Position numbers and translations under genes: made by a program. A DNA stretch of 64,000 nucleotides, taken from NCBI RefSeq assembly GCF_036053395.1, contig NZ_CP107942.1, positions 8,636,001 to 8,700,000 on the forward strand, given 5' to 3'. Position 1 is the first letter of the stretch, and each line of letters opens with the position of its first letter. Below, piece by piece: positions 1 to 9,942 of the stretch. The stretch comes from Actinoplanes sp. NBC_00393. Its GTDB lineage: Bacteria > Actinomycetota > Actinomycetes > Mycobacteriales > Micromonosporaceae. A model generated the notes under the pieces. It did not search any database, had not been told where the DNA came from, and saw only the letters and a list, made by a program, of their open reading frames with translations.

Positions 1-410
1 CGGACCAGGCCGCCCTCCATCCAGTCGTGGTGATCGTAAAGTTCCGGCCGGGTCAGGAGGACCCGGCAGTTGTGCGCCCAGATCTGCATCGGCTCGTCGC
101 CGACCTCCTCGGCGCGCTCCACGAACTTCTTGAGCCGGCGCTTGCGCTGGCTGCTCGCGTTCTGGCGCACGCCGTCGGCGGCGTAGATGTACATGCAGTG
201 CTGCGCGAAACGCCGCGCCGGGCACTGCCGGTCCATGGCCAGCTCGAACAGCGTCGGGCCCAGGACATCGCCGGCGATCAACAGGTCCCAGTTCTTCGGC
301 ATCGTGTGCAGGGGGACCGATTCGGGGTTGTATGCCCAGGACTGCAGCTCATCCGGCCGGGGATCCACGGGATTGCCGAATCCGAGGAATGTCGCTTCTC
401 GCACGCTCAC
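1..410 (-). CDS. Unknown protein, N-terminal part (runs off the left edge)
   Basis: A minus-strand frame stays open from a GTG codon at 408-410 to the window edge, giving about 136 residues without a stop. It reads as an ordinary soluble protein (VSVREATFLGFGNP at the start, later an Arg/Lys-rich stretch RKRRLKKF and IWAHNCRVLL). I do not recognise the family and see no signal peptide or membrane segment. A GGAG-type ribosome site lies roughly 14 nt upstream, so the GTG is plausible, and a second GTG two codons later is possible. The C-terminus is missing because the window ends. The following 411-596 stretch holds no gene that I can support. Confidence 0.6.
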   Translation of the reverse strand, partial: MSVREATFLGFGNPVDPRPDELQSWAYNPESVPLHTMPKNWDLLIAGDVLGPTLFELAMDRQCPARRFAQHCMYIYAADGVRQNASSQRKRRLKKFVERAEEVGDEPMQIWAHNCRVLLTRPELYDHHDWMEGGLV

Positions 411-596
411 GCAGCCGCCTCACTCCACCGTTCACAGCTTGCGCCCGGCTCCTAACGCCGGTCGCAGTGTCGAACATCCCAATACTCTGAGTCGTCGCCG
501 CGCAACGGTAGCGCGCTGAGTGTTCGTAGGGAAGCGTCAAGGCCTCACATTCAGATACTGGACAGTAACTTTAGGCTTCTTCTATGGAGACGCAGG

Positions 597-1808
597 TCAC
601 TCCGTGGTAGGCAGCGGTTTCGCGGCTGCCTGCTGGGCTGCCATCCGGCGTCGCACGAGTTCCTTGAACCATCGGTAGTCGGGCAGTCGTGCCAGCATCG
701 GACCGGTCACCACGGTGATCAACACGTACGCCGTGGCGAGCGGGGCCAGTCGGGGATCCACCCCGTAGACGACCGCCAGGCCGGCGATCACCACCGAGAA
801 CTCGCCCCGGGGCATCAGAGCCAGACCGGCACGCAGCCGACCGGGCAGGGCGATGCCCACCCGGCGAGCGGCCAGATAGCCGGTCACCACCTTGGTGAGC
901 ATGGTCAGTACGGCCAGGCCGAGGGCGGGCAACAGCACCGGGGGCATGGCGGCCGGATCGGTGGACAGACCGAAGAAGACGAAGAACACCGCGGCGAACA
1001 GGTCCCGCAGCGGAGAGAGCATCTGTGTGGCGTGGTGTGCCACCGGGCCGGACAGGGCGATGCCGACGAGGAAGGCGCCGACCGCCTCGGAGACCTTGAG
1101 CTCGCCGGCCACGCCGGCGATGAAGATGGTCAGGCCCAGGACGCTGAGCAGGAGGGCCTCGGGGTCCTTCACCGACATGAACCGGCTGATCTCACCGCCG
1201 TACCGGATCGCCACGACCAGGACCGCGATCACCGTGACCACCGCGACCCCCAGCGTGCTGAGGCCCGGGATCAGCCCGGAACCGGCCAGCACCGCGGTGG
1301 CGATCGGCAGGTAGAAGGCCATCGCCAGGTCCTCGATGACCAGCACGGACAGGATGACCGGGGTTTCCCGGTTACCCACCCGGCCCAGGTCGCCCAGCAC
1401 CTTGGCGATCACGCCGGAGGAGGAGACCCAGGTGATGCCGGCCAGGACCAGGGCGGCCTTCCAGTCCCAGCCGAGCAGTAACGCGAACGCGGCGCCGGGT
1501 ATCGCGTTCAGCAGCATGTCGATCAGCCCGGCCGGTGCGGCCGAGCGCAGGTTGCCGACCAGTTCGTCGGCGGAGTACTCCAGGCCCAGCATGACCAGCA
1601 GCAGGATCACACCGATCTGGGCGCCGATGGCGATGAACTCCTCGCTCGCCGAGAGCGGGATCAACCCACCGTGCCCGAATGCCAGGCCGGCCAGCAGATA
1701 GAGCGGGATCGGGGACAGACCGACGCGGCGGCCCAGGCGACCGAGCATGCCGAGGCCGAACAGGAGCGCGCCGATCTCGATGAGCAGGATCGTCGTGTGG
1801 TGCTGCAC
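597..1808 (-). CDS. khtU: CPA2-type cation/proton antiporter, KhtU-like
   Basis: This 403-residue integral membrane protein has about twelve hydrophobic segments and the layout of monovalent cation:proton antiporters of the CPA2/KefB family. The Na/H exchanger domain fills nearly the whole length, and a short basic tail (KELVRRRM) faces the cytoplasm. No TrkA-N domain is fused. Instead the gene lies 5 nt downstream of a separate regulatory subunit, as in the KhtT-KhtU potassium efflux system of Bacillus. By family it should export K+ (or Na+) in exchange for protons under cytoplasmic control. The start is GTG at 1806-1808. Ion specificity cannot be read from sequence. Confidence 0.85.
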   Translation of the reverse strand: MQHHTTILLIEIGALLFGLGMLGRLGRRVGLSPIPLYLLAGLAFGHGGLIPLSASEEFIAIGAQIGVILLLVMLGLEYSADELVGNLRSAAPAGLIDMLLNAIPGAAFALLLGWDWKAALVLAGITWVSSSGVIAKVLGDLGRVGNRETPVILSVLVIEDLAMAFYLPIATAVLAGSGLIPGLSTLGVAVVTVIAVLVVAIRYGGEISRFMSVKDPEALLLSVLGLTIFIAGVAGELKVSEAVGAFLVGIALSGPVAHHATQMLSPLRDLFAAVFFVFFGLSTDPAAMPPVLLPALGLAVLTMLTKVVTGYLAARRVGIALPGRLRAGLALMPRGEFSVVIAGLAVVYGVDPRLAPLATAYVLITVVTGPMLARLPDYRWFKELVRRRMAAQQAAAKPLPTTE

Positions 1809-1813
1809 GGCGC

Positions 1814-2311
1814 TCAGCCGTCGTCGTCGCCGGCCAGGATGGCGGTGACGCCGTCCAGGCCCTTGCGGGTGCCGACCGCCACCACCACGTCGTTCGCCTC
1901 GAACTTGAAGGCGGGACCCGGTGACGCGATCACCTCCCGATCGCGCAGCACGGCCACGATGGAGGCGCCCGTCCGGCTGCGCGTCCGGGTGTCGCCCAGC
2001 TTGCGGCCCACGAACGGGGAACCGGCGGGCAGGGCGATCTGCTCGGTGAGCAGACCGGCCGCCTGCTGCCGGAGGCCGGCGAGCTGACCGAGCATCAGGG
2101 ACGCGCCGAGGACGTCCGCCAAGGCTTCGGCCTCGTCGTCGGTGAGCGGGATCGAGGCCAGACTCGCGTCGGGATCGTCCACGTCGTACAGGACCAGGTC
2201 GCGGCGGCCGTTGCGGTGCGAGACCACCCCGACCGTCCGCCCGGAAGAGGTCACCAGGTCATGGCGGACGCCGATTCCCGGCAGCGGAGTCTGTTCCACC
2301 CGTACGCGCAC
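1814..2311 (-). CDS. khtT: KhtT-like regulatory subunit with TrkA-C domain
   Basis: This 165-residue soluble protein has a C-terminal RCK_C/TrkA-C domain (about residues 90-160, with GASIVAVLRD and NDVVVAVGT), which in the family binds a nucleotide ligand and gates the partner antiporter. The N-terminal part (RVRVEQTPLPGIGVRHDL) matches the KhtT/YhaT type. It is the first gene of a two-gene unit with the antiporter downstream. The GTG start at 2309-2311 has no ribosome site. A TAACGT hexamer ends exactly 7 nt before it, which suggests a leaderless mRNA. Confidence 0.85.
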   Translation of the reverse strand: MRVRVEQTPLPGIGVRHDLVTSSGRTVGVVSHRNGRRDLVLYDVDDPDASLASIPLTDDEAEALADVLGASLMLGQLAGLRQQAAGLLTEQIALPAGSPFVGRKLGDTRTRSRTGASIVAVLRDREVIASPGPAFKFEANDVVVAVGTRKGLDGVTAILAGDDDG

Positions 2312-2360
2312 GACGCCAACGTTAACCCGCAGATCAGCCGTTTCGTGCCACGAGGTCGGA

Positions 2361-3563
2361 TTACCCCTGGCCCGCTGCGGACTTGTGATCAGATTCAGCC
2401 GGTTCCACGGTGACGGCGGGCGGCCGGAAGGCGACCAGCAGGAGCAGGCCGAGCACGCTCAGCGTCAGATTCAGTCCGTACGCCAGACGGAAGCCGAACT
2501 CCTGCGCCAGCCCGAACAGCGGAGCCGCCAGGATCTGCCCGATCGGGAAGGTGTTGGTGAACATTGTCGTGGCCCGGCCCGGATAGTGCGGCATCATGTC
2601 CTGGAAGTAGGAGATGCCCAGGCCGGAGACCGCGGCGATCAGGATCGCGTTGGGCACCTGGGCCGCCGCCAGCATCCACACGGACGTGGCCGACGAAGCC
2701 AGAGCCTGGTACAGGACGCCGCAGACGGCGCCGGCCAGGATGATCCGGCGCAGCGGCATCCGGGTGGAGAGCCAGCCGAAGCCCAGCATCAGCGGGATCT
2801 CCAGTGCGGCGCAGAGGCCCAGGAGCAGACCGGTGTCGCCGACCGAGCCGCCCAGCTCGGTGGTGACGAACAGCGGCATGGCCTGGACGCTGAGCACCAT
2901 CGAGGTCTGCATCAGGGCGAAACCCAGCAGGATCGGGTAGACCACCCACGGGGCACGGGCGGGGGCCTTCTCGCCGTGCCGGGGCGGTGCCGGCGCCTCG
3001 ATCTCGGGCAGCCAGCGCACCGCCACGAGCGCCGCGATCAGGTACATGACGGATGCGGCGCCGTAGACGTACCGGAAGTCGCCGGCCTCCAGGAGGAACG
3101 CGGCCAGGGTCGGGCCGCCGACCCAGGCGATCGAGAACACGGTGCGGAGCGTGCTGATGCCCATCGCGGCTTTGCTGGGATCGTCACGTTGGAGCACCTG
3201 TCGCGCGTACGCGAAAGATTGGGGGAAGAGTGACCCGGCGATGGCCGTGGCCGTCGCGGTGAGCGCGAGCAGCACCCAGTAATCCCTGATGAATGCGGTG
3301 AGACCGGTGCCGGCGCAGCCGGCGAGGGCGGCGATGATCAGCAGGGTGCGCCGCATCGGCCGGCGGTCCGAGATGCGGCCGATCGCCCAGGACATCGCCA
3401 CGCCGGAGAGCGAGGCGGTCACCAGGAAGAAGGTCACCTGGACCGGACTGGCCTCGACCGCGGTGCTGAGGAACAGGCCGAGAAACGGTCCCACCACCGC
3501 CGTCGCGATGCCGGTGGTGAGGAACATCAGGGCGAGGGGAAGCAACCGCCGCGACAGAGACAC
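2361..3563 (-). CDS. MFS exporter, sugar-efflux (SET) type
   Basis: This 400-residue protein has twelve predicted membrane helices in two six-helix halves. The loop after helix 2 carries the MFS signature in the form GRISDRRPMRR. The segment STLRTVFSIAWVGGP in helix 5 resembles the SET sugar-efflux transporters (SetA/SetB), so sugar or drug export is the best guess. The substrate is unknown. It is a single gene, transcribed toward the khtT start, and divergent from clpB with about 120 nt between the two starts. Confidence 0.8.
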   Translation of the reverse strand: MSLSRRLLPLALMFLTTGIATAVVGPFLGLFLSTAVEASPVQVTFFLVTASLSGVAMSWAIGRISDRRPMRRTLLIIAALAGCAGTGLTAFIRDYWVLLALTATATAIAGSLFPQSFAYARQVLQRDDPSKAAMGISTLRTVFSIAWVGGPTLAAFLLEAGDFRYVYGAASVMYLIAALVAVRWLPEIEAPAPPRHGEKAPARAPWVVYPILLGFALMQTSMVLSVQAMPLFVTTELGGSVGDTGLLLGLCAALEIPLMLGFGWLSTRMPLRRIILAGAVCGVLYQALASSATSVWMLAAAQVPNAILIAAVSGLGISYFQDMMPHYPGRATTMFTNTFPIGQILAAPLFGLAQEFGFRLAYGLNLTLSVLGLLLLVAFRPPAVTVEPAESDHKSAAGQG

Positions 3564-3652
3564 GACTCCTGACGGTACGGGTTCTTGCCGGTTACCTGCT
3601 CTTTCTGGTGGTGACCGTCACCGTGGCGCGGAGCTGGCGGTGGCGCGGTAAA

Positions 3653-3673
3653 GTTGAGCGGAACGCGCTCAAG
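3653..3673 (+). promoter_or_regulatory. HAIR operator (HspR site) upstream of clpB
   Basis: TTGAGC (3654-3659), seven spacer bases and GCTCAA (3667-3672) form an inverted repeat with the N7 spacing of the HspR-associated inverted repeat CTTGAGT-N7-ACTCAAG. One arm base on each side deviates (C/G for T/A). It lies 14 nt before the clpB start codon. HspR is known to repress clpB and dnaK operons in Streptomyces. No hspR gene is visible in this window. Confidence 0.75.
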
Positions 3674-3686
3674 TCTTGGGGAGCTG

Positions 3687-6272
3687 ATGAACACCGAACG
3701 TCTGACCACCAAGAGCCGCGAAGTGATCACCGCGGCGGTCGCCGACGCGGGTCGGCGCGGACATGCCACGGTGGAGCCGTGGCACATGCTGTTGTCGCTG
3801 CTGGACACGGGTGGATCCACCGCGACGGCGCTGCTGAGGGCGGTCGGAGCCAACCCGGCGGACATTCGCCGTGCCGCCGCCCGCGCGATCGAGCAACTGC
3901 CCTCCGCGCGAGGCGCCAGCACCGTCGAGCCCAGCCTGTCCCGTGAGTTCGTCAACGCCATCGGCTCGGCCGACCTGATCGCCAAGCCGCTCGGCGATGA
4001 GTATGTGTCTACCGAACACCTGCTGGCCGGCCTGGCCCGGGTCGGCGGCGCGGTGAGCCAGCTGCTCAAGGACGCCGGCGCCACCGAGGACGCCCTGGTC
4101 GCCGCGTTCCCGCAGGTCCGGGGCGGGGAGCGACGGGTCACCACGGCCGATCCCGAGCAGACCTACCAGGCGCTGGAGAAGTACAGCGTCGACCTGACCG
4201 CCCTGGCCCGGGACGGCAAGATCGACCCGGTGATCGGGCGGGACACCGAGATCCGCCGGGTGGTGCAGGTCCTGTCGCGGCGGACCAAGAACAACCCCGT
4301 GCTGATCGGCGAGCCTGGCGTCGGCAAGACCGCCATCGTCGAGGGCCTGGCCCAGCGGATCGTGGCCGGCGACGTGCCGGAGACGCTGCGCGACAAGAAG
4401 CTGGTCTCGCTCGACCTCGGCGCGATGGTCGCCGGCGCGCAGTACCGCGGTCAGTTCGAGGAGCGGCTGAAGAGCGTCCTCGAGGAGATCCGCAACTCCA
4501 ACGGGCAGGTCGTCACCTTCCTCGACGAGCTGCACACGGTCGTCGGCGCGGGCAAGGGCGAGGGCTCGATGGACGCCGGCAACATGCTCAAGCCCATGCT
4601 GGCCCGGGGTGAGCTGCGGATGGTCGGTGCCACCACGCTGGACGAGTATCGGGAGCACATCGAGAAGGACCCGGCCCTGGAGCGCCGCTTCCAGCCGGTC
4701 GTGGTCGGTGAGCCGACCGTCGAGGACACGATCGGCATCCTGCGCGGGCTCAAGGGTCGGTATGAGGCGCATCACCGCGTACAGATCACTGATGCCGCCC
4801 TGGTGGCTGCCGCCAGCCTGTCGGACCGCTACATCAGCGACCGGTTCCTGCCGGACAAGGCGATCGACCTGATCGACGAGGCCGCCTCCCGGCTGCGCAT
4901 GGAGATCGACTCCCGGCCGGTCGAGCTGGACCAGCTGCAGCGCCAGGTGGACCGGATGCGGGTCGAGAAACTCGCGCTGGAGAAGGAGACCGACCCGGCC
5001 TCGGTGGCCCGGCTGGAACGCCTGGTCGCCGACCTCGCCGACCGCGAGGAGGAGCTCACCGCGCTGAACGCCCGGTGGGAGCGCGAGCGCGGCGGGCTGA
5101 ACCGGGTCGGTGAGCTGAAGAAGCAGCTCGACGAGGCCAAGGCCGCTCAAGAGCGGGCACAGCGGGACGGCGAGCTGCTCGAAGCGTCCCGCCTGCTCTA
5201 CGAGGTGATCCCGGCCCTGGAGAAGGAGATCCGGGTCGCCGCCGACTCGGAGGTCGAGGACACCGAGCCGCCCATGGTCAAGGAGGAGGTCGGCGCCGAC
5301 GACATCGCCGAGGTCGTCTCCTCGTGGACCGGCATCCCGGCCGGCCGGATGATGGAGGGCGAGACCGCCAAGCTGCTGCGCATGGAGGAGTCGCTGTCGG
5401 CCAAGGTGATCGGCCAGCGCGAGGCCGTCGCCGCGGTCGCCGGAGCGGTACGCCGAGCACGCGCCGGAATCGCCGACCCGGACCGGCCCACCGGCAGCTT
5501 CCTCTTCCTCGGCCCCACCGGCGTCGGTAAGACCGAGCTGGTCAAGGCGCTAGCCGGCTTCCTCTTCGACGACGAGCGGGCGATGGTCCGCATCGACATG
5601 AGCGAGTACGGCGAAAAGCACTCGGTGGCGCGACTGGTCGGCGCCCCGCCCGGCTACGTGGGGTACGAGGAGGGTGGCCAGCTAACCGAGGCGGTGCGGC
5701 GCCGGCCGTACAGCGTGGTGCTGCTCGACGAGGTGGAGAAGGCCCACCCGGACGTCTTCGACCTGCTGCTCCAGGTGCTCGACGACGGCCGGCTCACCGA
5801 CGGCCAGGGGCGTACGGTCGACTTCCGCAACGCCATCCTGGTGCTGACCTCGAACCTCGGCTCGGCCAACTCCGACTTCACGATGAGCGACGAGGAGCGG
5901 CACGACGAGGTGCTGGCCGCGGTCCGGGCCCACTTCAAGCCGGAATTCCTGAACCGGCTCGACGACATCGTGGTCTTCCACGCCCTCACCAAGGCCGACC
6001 TGACCGACATCGTCGACATCCAGATCGGCCGGCTGCGTGGGCGCCTCGCCGACCGGCGGCTCGCGCTGGAAGTCGCTCCGTCGGCCGTGGAGTGGCTGGG
6101 TGAGCACGGGTATGACCCGATCTACGGCGCCCGGCCGCTGCGCCGCCTGATCCAGTCGGCGATCGGCGACAAACTGGCCAAGGAACTGCTGGCCGGCGAG
6201 ATCCGCGACGGCGACACCGTGGTGGTCGAGCTGGGCGAGGCCAAGGACGGCCTTACGGTCCGAAGAGGCTGA
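3687..6272 (+). CDS. clpB: ClpB disaggregase (Hsp100)
   Basis: This 861-residue AAA+ chaperone works with DnaK to rescue aggregated proteins in the cytoplasm. The order is a Clp N domain (residues 1-145), a first ATPase with Walker A GEPGVGKT at 208-215 and Walker B FLDELH, a coiled-coil middle domain (about 400-530, rich in Glu/Arg/Lys), and a second ATPase with GPTGVGKT near residue 609 and [10 protein letters not shown], followed by the C-terminal D2 small domain. The ATG at 3687 is chosen because [10 protein letters not shown] is the usual start and a GGGGAG ribosome site precedes it. The length is normal. A HAIR operator upstream implies HspR-controlled heat induction, and a strong terminator follows. 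Confidence 0.97.
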   Translation: MNTERLTTKSREVITAAVADAGRRGHATVEPWHMLLSLLDTGGSTATALLRAVGANPADIRRAAARAIEQLPSARGASTVEPSLSREFVNAIGSADLIAKPLGDEYVSTEHLLAGLARVGGAVSQLLKDAGATEDALVAAFPQVRGGERRVTTADPEQTYQALEKYSVDLTALARDGKIDPVIGRDTEIRRVVQVLSRRTKNNPVLIGEPGVGKTAIVEGLAQRIVAGDVPETLRDKKLVSLDLGAMVAGAQYRGQFEERLKSVLEEIRNSNGQVVTFLDELHTVVGAGKGEGSMDAGNMLKPMLARGELRMVGATTLDEYREHIEKDPALERRFQPVVVGEPTVEDTIGILRGLKGRYEAHHRVQITDAALVAAASLSDRYISDRFLPDKAIDLIDEAASRLRMEIDSRPVELDQLQRQVDRMRVEKLALEKETDPASVARLERLVADLADREEELTALNARWERERGGLNRVGELKKQLDEAKAAQERAQRDGELLEASRLLYEVIPALEKEIRVAADSEVEDTEPPMVKEEVGADDIAEVVSSWTGIPAGRMMEGETAKLLRMEESLSAKVIGQREAVAAVAGAVRRARAGIADPDRPTGSFLFLGPTGVGKTELVKALAGFLFDDERAMVRIDMSEYGEKHSVARLVGAPPGYVGYEEGGQLTEAVRRRPYSVVLLDEVEKAHPDVFDLLLQVLDDGRLTDGQGRTVDFRNAILVLTSNLGSANSDFTMSDEERHDEVLAAVRAHFKPEFLNRLDDIVVFHALTKADLTDIVDIQIGRLRGRLADRRLALEVAPSAVEWLGEHGYDPIYGARPLRRLIQSAIGDKLAKELLAGEIRDGDTVVVELGEAKDGLTVRRG

Positions 6273-6283
6273 TTGGGTACGCG

Positions 6284-6316
6284 AAAAGGGCCCCGGGATC
6301 TCCCGGGGCCCTTTTT
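6284..6316 (+). terminator. Intrinsic terminator after clpB
   Basis: A 15-bp perfect stem (6284-6298 pairing with 6301-6315, core GGGCCCCGGGA) is followed by T residues. Its A-rich left flank lets it also end the small minus-strand gene beside it. Confidence 0.9.
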
Positions 6317-6317
6317 C

Positions 6318-6494
6318 CTACTGTCCTGCTGCCCGTTGCCGGTAGGCCTGGGTCATCAGTACGTCCGTGATGGCGTGCTCGCCCTCGGCGGACCAGATCC
6401 GTATCCCGTCGCGGTGCAACTGGTACCGCACGTCTTTGAACCGTGTCCGGGTGTCGTCATGGTGAACGATCGTCAGGGTGTCGGCGTGGGGCAT
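6318..6494 (-). CDS. Small unknown protein
   Basis: A 58-residue protein starting MPHADTLTIVHHDD. It has no membrane segment or recognised domain and is rich in His, Arg and Asp. An in-frame start 15 codons upstream (6539) exists, but the Met at 6494 fits better because the extra residues are Pro/Arg-rich and unconstrained-looking. It lies tail to tail with clpB, sharing the terminator. Function unknown; it is probably real because its codons have the GC-rich third positions of its neighbours. Confidence 0.5.
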   Translation of the reverse strand: MPHADTLTIVHHDDTRTRFKDVRYQLHRDGIRIWSAEGEHAITDVLMTQAYRQRAAGQ

Positions 6495-6848
6495 GGAAGT
6501 CACCGGTCCTCGAGTCTGGGGCGGCCGCGGTGTGGTCACGCGGCCTGCCTATTGGGAAAGGTGCCATGAGCCGGTCTGCCTCGGCCCCGGCGACATGTGT
6601 GCGGGGCGGGCGACTCGTGCTGGCAAGGCGTGCCGCATCGACGACAGGTCGTTGCTGAGGTCGGCAGGACGCCACGGAATCGAAGTTTAAGGGGCTGCAT
6701 CCATCCACGTCGCCCCCCGAACGAGCGACGTTTTGCGGTTGTTTGGGGCCATCGTCGCCCGATGTTTCCACACCGTCGCCGACAGTGAGGCCCGGTCGCG
6801 GGATATGGCACCAGACCGATACCGTAAATGGATCTAGAGGAGGGCAGC
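6495..6848. other. Divergent intergenic region, no gene seen
   Basis: These 354 bases lie between the small minus-strand gene and the plus-strand membrane protein. The base composition is less GC-rich near 6680-6760. I see no open frame with good codon use. It probably holds the two divergent promoters. An RNA leader was considered and not supported. Confidence 0.5.
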
Positions 6849-8234
6849 GTGAGCGTTCCCACATATTCATCACCAAATCCGGCGCCACCCGCGCGGCCGG
6901 CCACCGTGACGATCTCGTCGCTCCTGCTTTACGGGATCGCGGCCGCGCAGGTGCTGGTCGCCGTCCTCGCGCTCGCCACCCTCGGCGACGTGCAGGAGGC
7001 GTACCGGAACTCGTTCGGCAACACCGAGTTCGACGAGGAGCTGACCGGCGTCGTCGCCGGCACGATGGTCGTCGTCGCGGTGATCTACATAATCATCGCG
7101 GCCGGGCTCGTCGTGCTGTCGATCTTCAACGGGATGGGGAAGAACCCGTCCCGGATCGTCACCTGGGTCTTCGCCGGCCTCGGGCTGTGCTGCAACGGCC
7201 TGTCGCTGTTCGACTCGGTGCCCGGCGCGGTGACCAGCTCGACGACCGAGGGCGGGCCCTCCGAGCAGCAGTTCGAAGCCGACCTGGCGGCCACGCTGCC
7301 CGGTTGGTACCAGCCGGCCACGGTGCTGCTCACCGTGCTGACTGTGGCCGGGCTGATCGCGGTGATCATTCTGCTGGCGTTGCCGCAGTCGAACGCCTTC
7401 TTCCGCAAGAAGGTCGCCTGGAATCCGGCGGCGCCTTATCCGGGGTATCCGGGGGGTTACGGGCAGCCTGGATATCCGGCTTACGGGCAGCCGTATCCGG
7501 GGCAGCCTGGGTCGGCGCCGCCTGGGCAGTACGGGCCTCCCGGTTCTTATGGTCCGCCAGGTTCTTACGGTCCACCCGGCACGGCGCCTGGGCAGTACGG
7601 GCCGCCTGGATCGTCGGCCAGTCCCTACGGGCAGCCGGGGGCATACCCGGGGCAGCCTGGATCGCCCGCCGGCCCGCCTCCTGGGCAGCCGCCGTACCCG
7701 GGTGCGCCGGGTCAGCCGCCCGGCCAGCCGCAGTATCCGGGCGCGCCGGGCCAGCCGCCATATCCGGGTGGGCATGGAGCGCCTGGTCAGTCCGGCCACC
7801 TCGGCTCGCCTGAACAGTACGGACAGCCGGGACAGCCGGCGCCGGGCCTGCCGCCCTACCCGGGCCAGCCTGGCACTCCTGCTTCTGGCGCTCCCGCTTC
7901 CGGTTCCCCTGCGTGGGGTGCTCCTGGCACTCCTGCCTGGGGCGCTCCCACACCTGATGCTCCGGCCTCGAGCCCCCCTGCGCCTGGTGCCCCCGCCTCG
8001 GGTGCACCTGCCTGGGGTGCGCCGGACGCTCCGGCCTCGGGTGCTCCCGCTTGGGGCGCTCCCGCGCCCGGTGCCCCGGCCTGGGGTCCGCCGGCGTCCG
8101 GGGCGTCCTCACCCGACCAGCCGACGTCGAGCGGGGCGCCGGCCAGCGATCCGTGGGCTGCGCCGCCACCCGGCAACGACCAGCCGCCGGCGTCAGACGA
8201 CCGGCAGCACCGGCCGCCGACCGACCCAGCCTGA
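6849..8234 (+). CDS. Membrane protein with long Pro/Gly/Tyr-rich tail
   Basis: A 461-residue protein. After a short Pro-rich head come about four hydrophobic segments (around residues 20-45, 70-100, 110-130 and 155-185). The remaining 270 residues are low complexity: first PGYPGYGQPGQYGPPG-like repeats, then GAPASGAPAWGAP repeats, ending in acidic/Pro sequence. GTG at 6849 is taken as the start because AGAGGAGGG lies 5-6 nt upstream; an in-frame ATG at 6828 has no such site. No family is recognised. The next gene has the same architecture, so the two may be related in function. The tail is probably disordered and cytoplasmic. Confidence 0.75.
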   Translation: MSVPTYSSPNPAPPARPATVTISSLLLYGIAAAQVLVAVLALATLGDVQEAYRNSFGNTEFDEELTGVVAGTMVVVAVIYIIIAAGLVVLSIFNGMGKNPSRIVTWVFAGLGLCCNGLSLFDSVPGAVTSSTTEGGPSEQQFEADLAATLPGWYQPATVLLTVLTVAGLIAVIILLALPQSNAFFRKKVAWNPAAPYPGYPGGYGQPGYPAYGQPYPGQPGSAPPGQYGPPGSYGPPGSYGPPGTAPGQYGPPGSSASPYGQPGAYPGQPGSPAGPPPGQPPYPGAPGQPPGQPQYPGAPGQPPYPGGHGAPGQSGHLGSPEQYGQPGQPAPGLPPYPGQPGTPASGAPASGSPAWGAPGTPAWGAPTPDAPASSPPAPGAPASGAPAWGAPDAPASGAPAWGAPAPGAPAWGPPASGASSPDQPTSSGAPASDPWAAPPPGNDQPPASDDRQHRPPTDPA

Positions 8235-8334
8235 TCGGAACCGGACCGGACCGCCCACCGGGAGGTCCGGTCCGGCCACGGGAAGGCCCCGCAGGCGGTA
8301 GGTTTTTGCCAGCCGACCCTGCGGGAGCCCATCG

Positions 8335-9942
8335 ATGTCCTACGCCGCTCAGCCACCCGTCGCCGCGCCGCCCACCGGCTCCGAGCCGCCGACCGGGTCG
8401 GGGCCGGCGAGCGCTCCAGGGCCGGCTTCCGGTTCGCGGCCACCGGCTGTGACGACAGCCGTCGTTCTGCTCTGGACCATGGCGGTGGCCGGCTTGGCGT
8501 ACGCGATCGGCATGGTCGCAATCGCCCCCGCCACCGTTGATCGTTTCCGGGCCGCGACCAGCGGCACCGACCAGGTCGAGTCGTTCATCGCGGTGATCTG
8601 GATCGATGCCGCAGTCGCCGCCGTGGTGGCCGTCCTGGCGATCGCCCTCTTCGCTGTCCTCGGGGTGGGCCTGCGGCGCGGCAGCCGAGTCGCCCGTGGT
8701 GTCACCCTGGGCGTGTGCGGCCTCGGCGTCCTGGCCGGTTGTGGTTCCCTCCTGACGATCGCCCTGCAGCGATCCGGTGACGCGTTGCCGGGCTCGGTGG
8801 GCGCGGCGCTGGGTGCGGCGTACCCGGACGGCTGGATCAACCTGAACGTCGCTGTGGCGAGCGCTCAGGTGCTTGCGTACGTCGCGGTGGCCGCGCTTGT
8901 GCTGCTGGCCCCGCGGCAGTACTTCGGCCACTGCACGGTGACCGACCAGGCGGGCAACGTCGGCGCGTTCCCCGGCTACGGTCAGCCCGCCTACGGCCTC
9001 GCCTACCCCCAGCCGGGTCACGGCCCGGCTTACCCCCAGCCCGGCTTCAACTCTCAGCCCGGCCCCACCCCTGCCTACCCGCAGCCCGGCCACAGCTCGG
9101 TCCACCCTCAGCCCGGCCACAGCCCTGCCTACCCGCAGCCCGGCCACGGCTCGGTTCACCCTCAGCCCGGCCCGGCTTACCCGCAGCCCGGCTACGGCCC
9201 GACCTACGCCCAGCCCGGCTACAACCCGGCCCACTCCCAGCCCGGCTATGGCTCGGCTTACCCCCAGCCCAACGCTGCTCCCGGTTACGGCCCTATCCCG
9301 TCCTCCGGCGCCGGCGCGCCAGGTTGTGGACCGGCTCCGGCCTATCCCGGTTCAGGCGCCTACCCGCCCGCCTCCCAGCCCGCCTACGGTCCTCCCGCCG
9401 GCTGGGGCTACCCCACCCAAGGCCCACCCGACGACGCGGCTTACATGCGGCCCACGACCCACCAGCCGGGCACCGCCCAGTCACCTGCCACCGACGAGCC
9501 TGCCGTCGGCCAGCCCGCCGCCGCGGGAGCCGGCCAGCCTGCCGCCGCGGGAGCCGGCCAGCCTGCCGATGCCAGTCAGCCCCCCGCCGATGCAGGAGCC
9601 GGCCAACGCGCCGCCAGTGAGCCCACGGCCCACCGCTCCAATGCGGCCCAACCCCAAACCAAATCGCCCACCGACCCCACATCGCACCCCACGCCGACGC
9701 CCCAATCGGACACATCGCCCTCAATCGATGCCGCTCACCAACCCTCCGTAACCGACACCTGGCCGACCCCCGCGCCAGAGTGGGCTGCAGCACATTACGC
9801 CCCCAAACCCCACCCGCAATCCGAACAAACGACCAGATCGTCCGAACAAACTGGAGACACCCCGGCCGAACCCGATCAGACTTCGTCTTCGGGACCCGCC
9901 GAGAACCCGGAAGACGAGAACCGGTCACAACTCCGGGACTGA
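8335..9942 (+). CDS. Membrane protein with Gln/Pro/Gly/Tyr repeat tail
   Basis: A 535-residue protein. A Pro-rich N-terminus of 45 residues is followed by four hydrophobic segments (about 47-70, 88-115, 125-150 and 175-200). A tail then repeats PAYPQPGHG / PQPGYG units (encoded around 8967-9300), followed by AAGAGQP repeats and a charged, Ser/Thr/Pro-rich end. ATG at 8335 has GGGAG 7 nt upstream. The tail has the same flavour as the preceding gene, 100 nt away, and as the DedA and carboxypeptidase-like proteins in this window. I do not recognise a function. Repeat expansion or contraction between strains is likely. Confidence 0.75.
   Translation: MSYAAQPPVAAPPTGSEPPTGSGPASAPGPASGSRPPAVTTAVVLLWTMAVAGLAYAIGMVAIAPATVDRFRAATSGTDQVESFIAVIWIDAAVAAVVAVLAIALFAVLGVGLRRGSRVARGVTLGVCGLGVLAGCGSLLTIALQRSGDALPGSVGAALGAAYPDGWINLNVAVASAQVLAYVAVAALVLLAPRQYFGHCTVTDQAGNVGAFPGYGQPAYGLAYPQPGHGPAYPQPGFNSQPGPTPAYPQPGHSSVHPQPGHSPAYPQPGHGSVHPQPGPAYPQPGYGPTYAQPGYNPAHSQPGYGSAYPQPNAAPGYGPIPSSGAGAPGCGPAPAYPGSGAYPPASQPAYGPPAGWGYPTQGPPDDAAYMRPTTHQPGTAQSPATDEPAVGQPAAAGAGQPAAAGAGQPADASQPPADAGAGQRAASEPTAHRSNAAQPQTKSPTDPTSHPTPTPQSDTSPSIDAAHQPSVTDTWPTPAPEWAAAHYAPKPHPQSEQTTRSSEQTGDTPAEPDQTSSSGPAENPEDENRSQLRD

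Noticed and set aside
6540..6700. Possible cobalamin-type riboswitch upstream of the 6849 membrane protein (GGGAA, GGTG, CTGCC, CCCCG and GGCAGGA fragments).
   Set aside because: The fragments are out of the consensus order and spacing, and the B12 box is interrupted. No B12-related gene follows.
7440..9300. Regular short repeats that might be a CRISPR array or satellite.
   Set aside because: They are in-frame coding repeats of Pro/Gly/Tyr/Gln-rich tails, with no fixed spacer structure and no cas genes.
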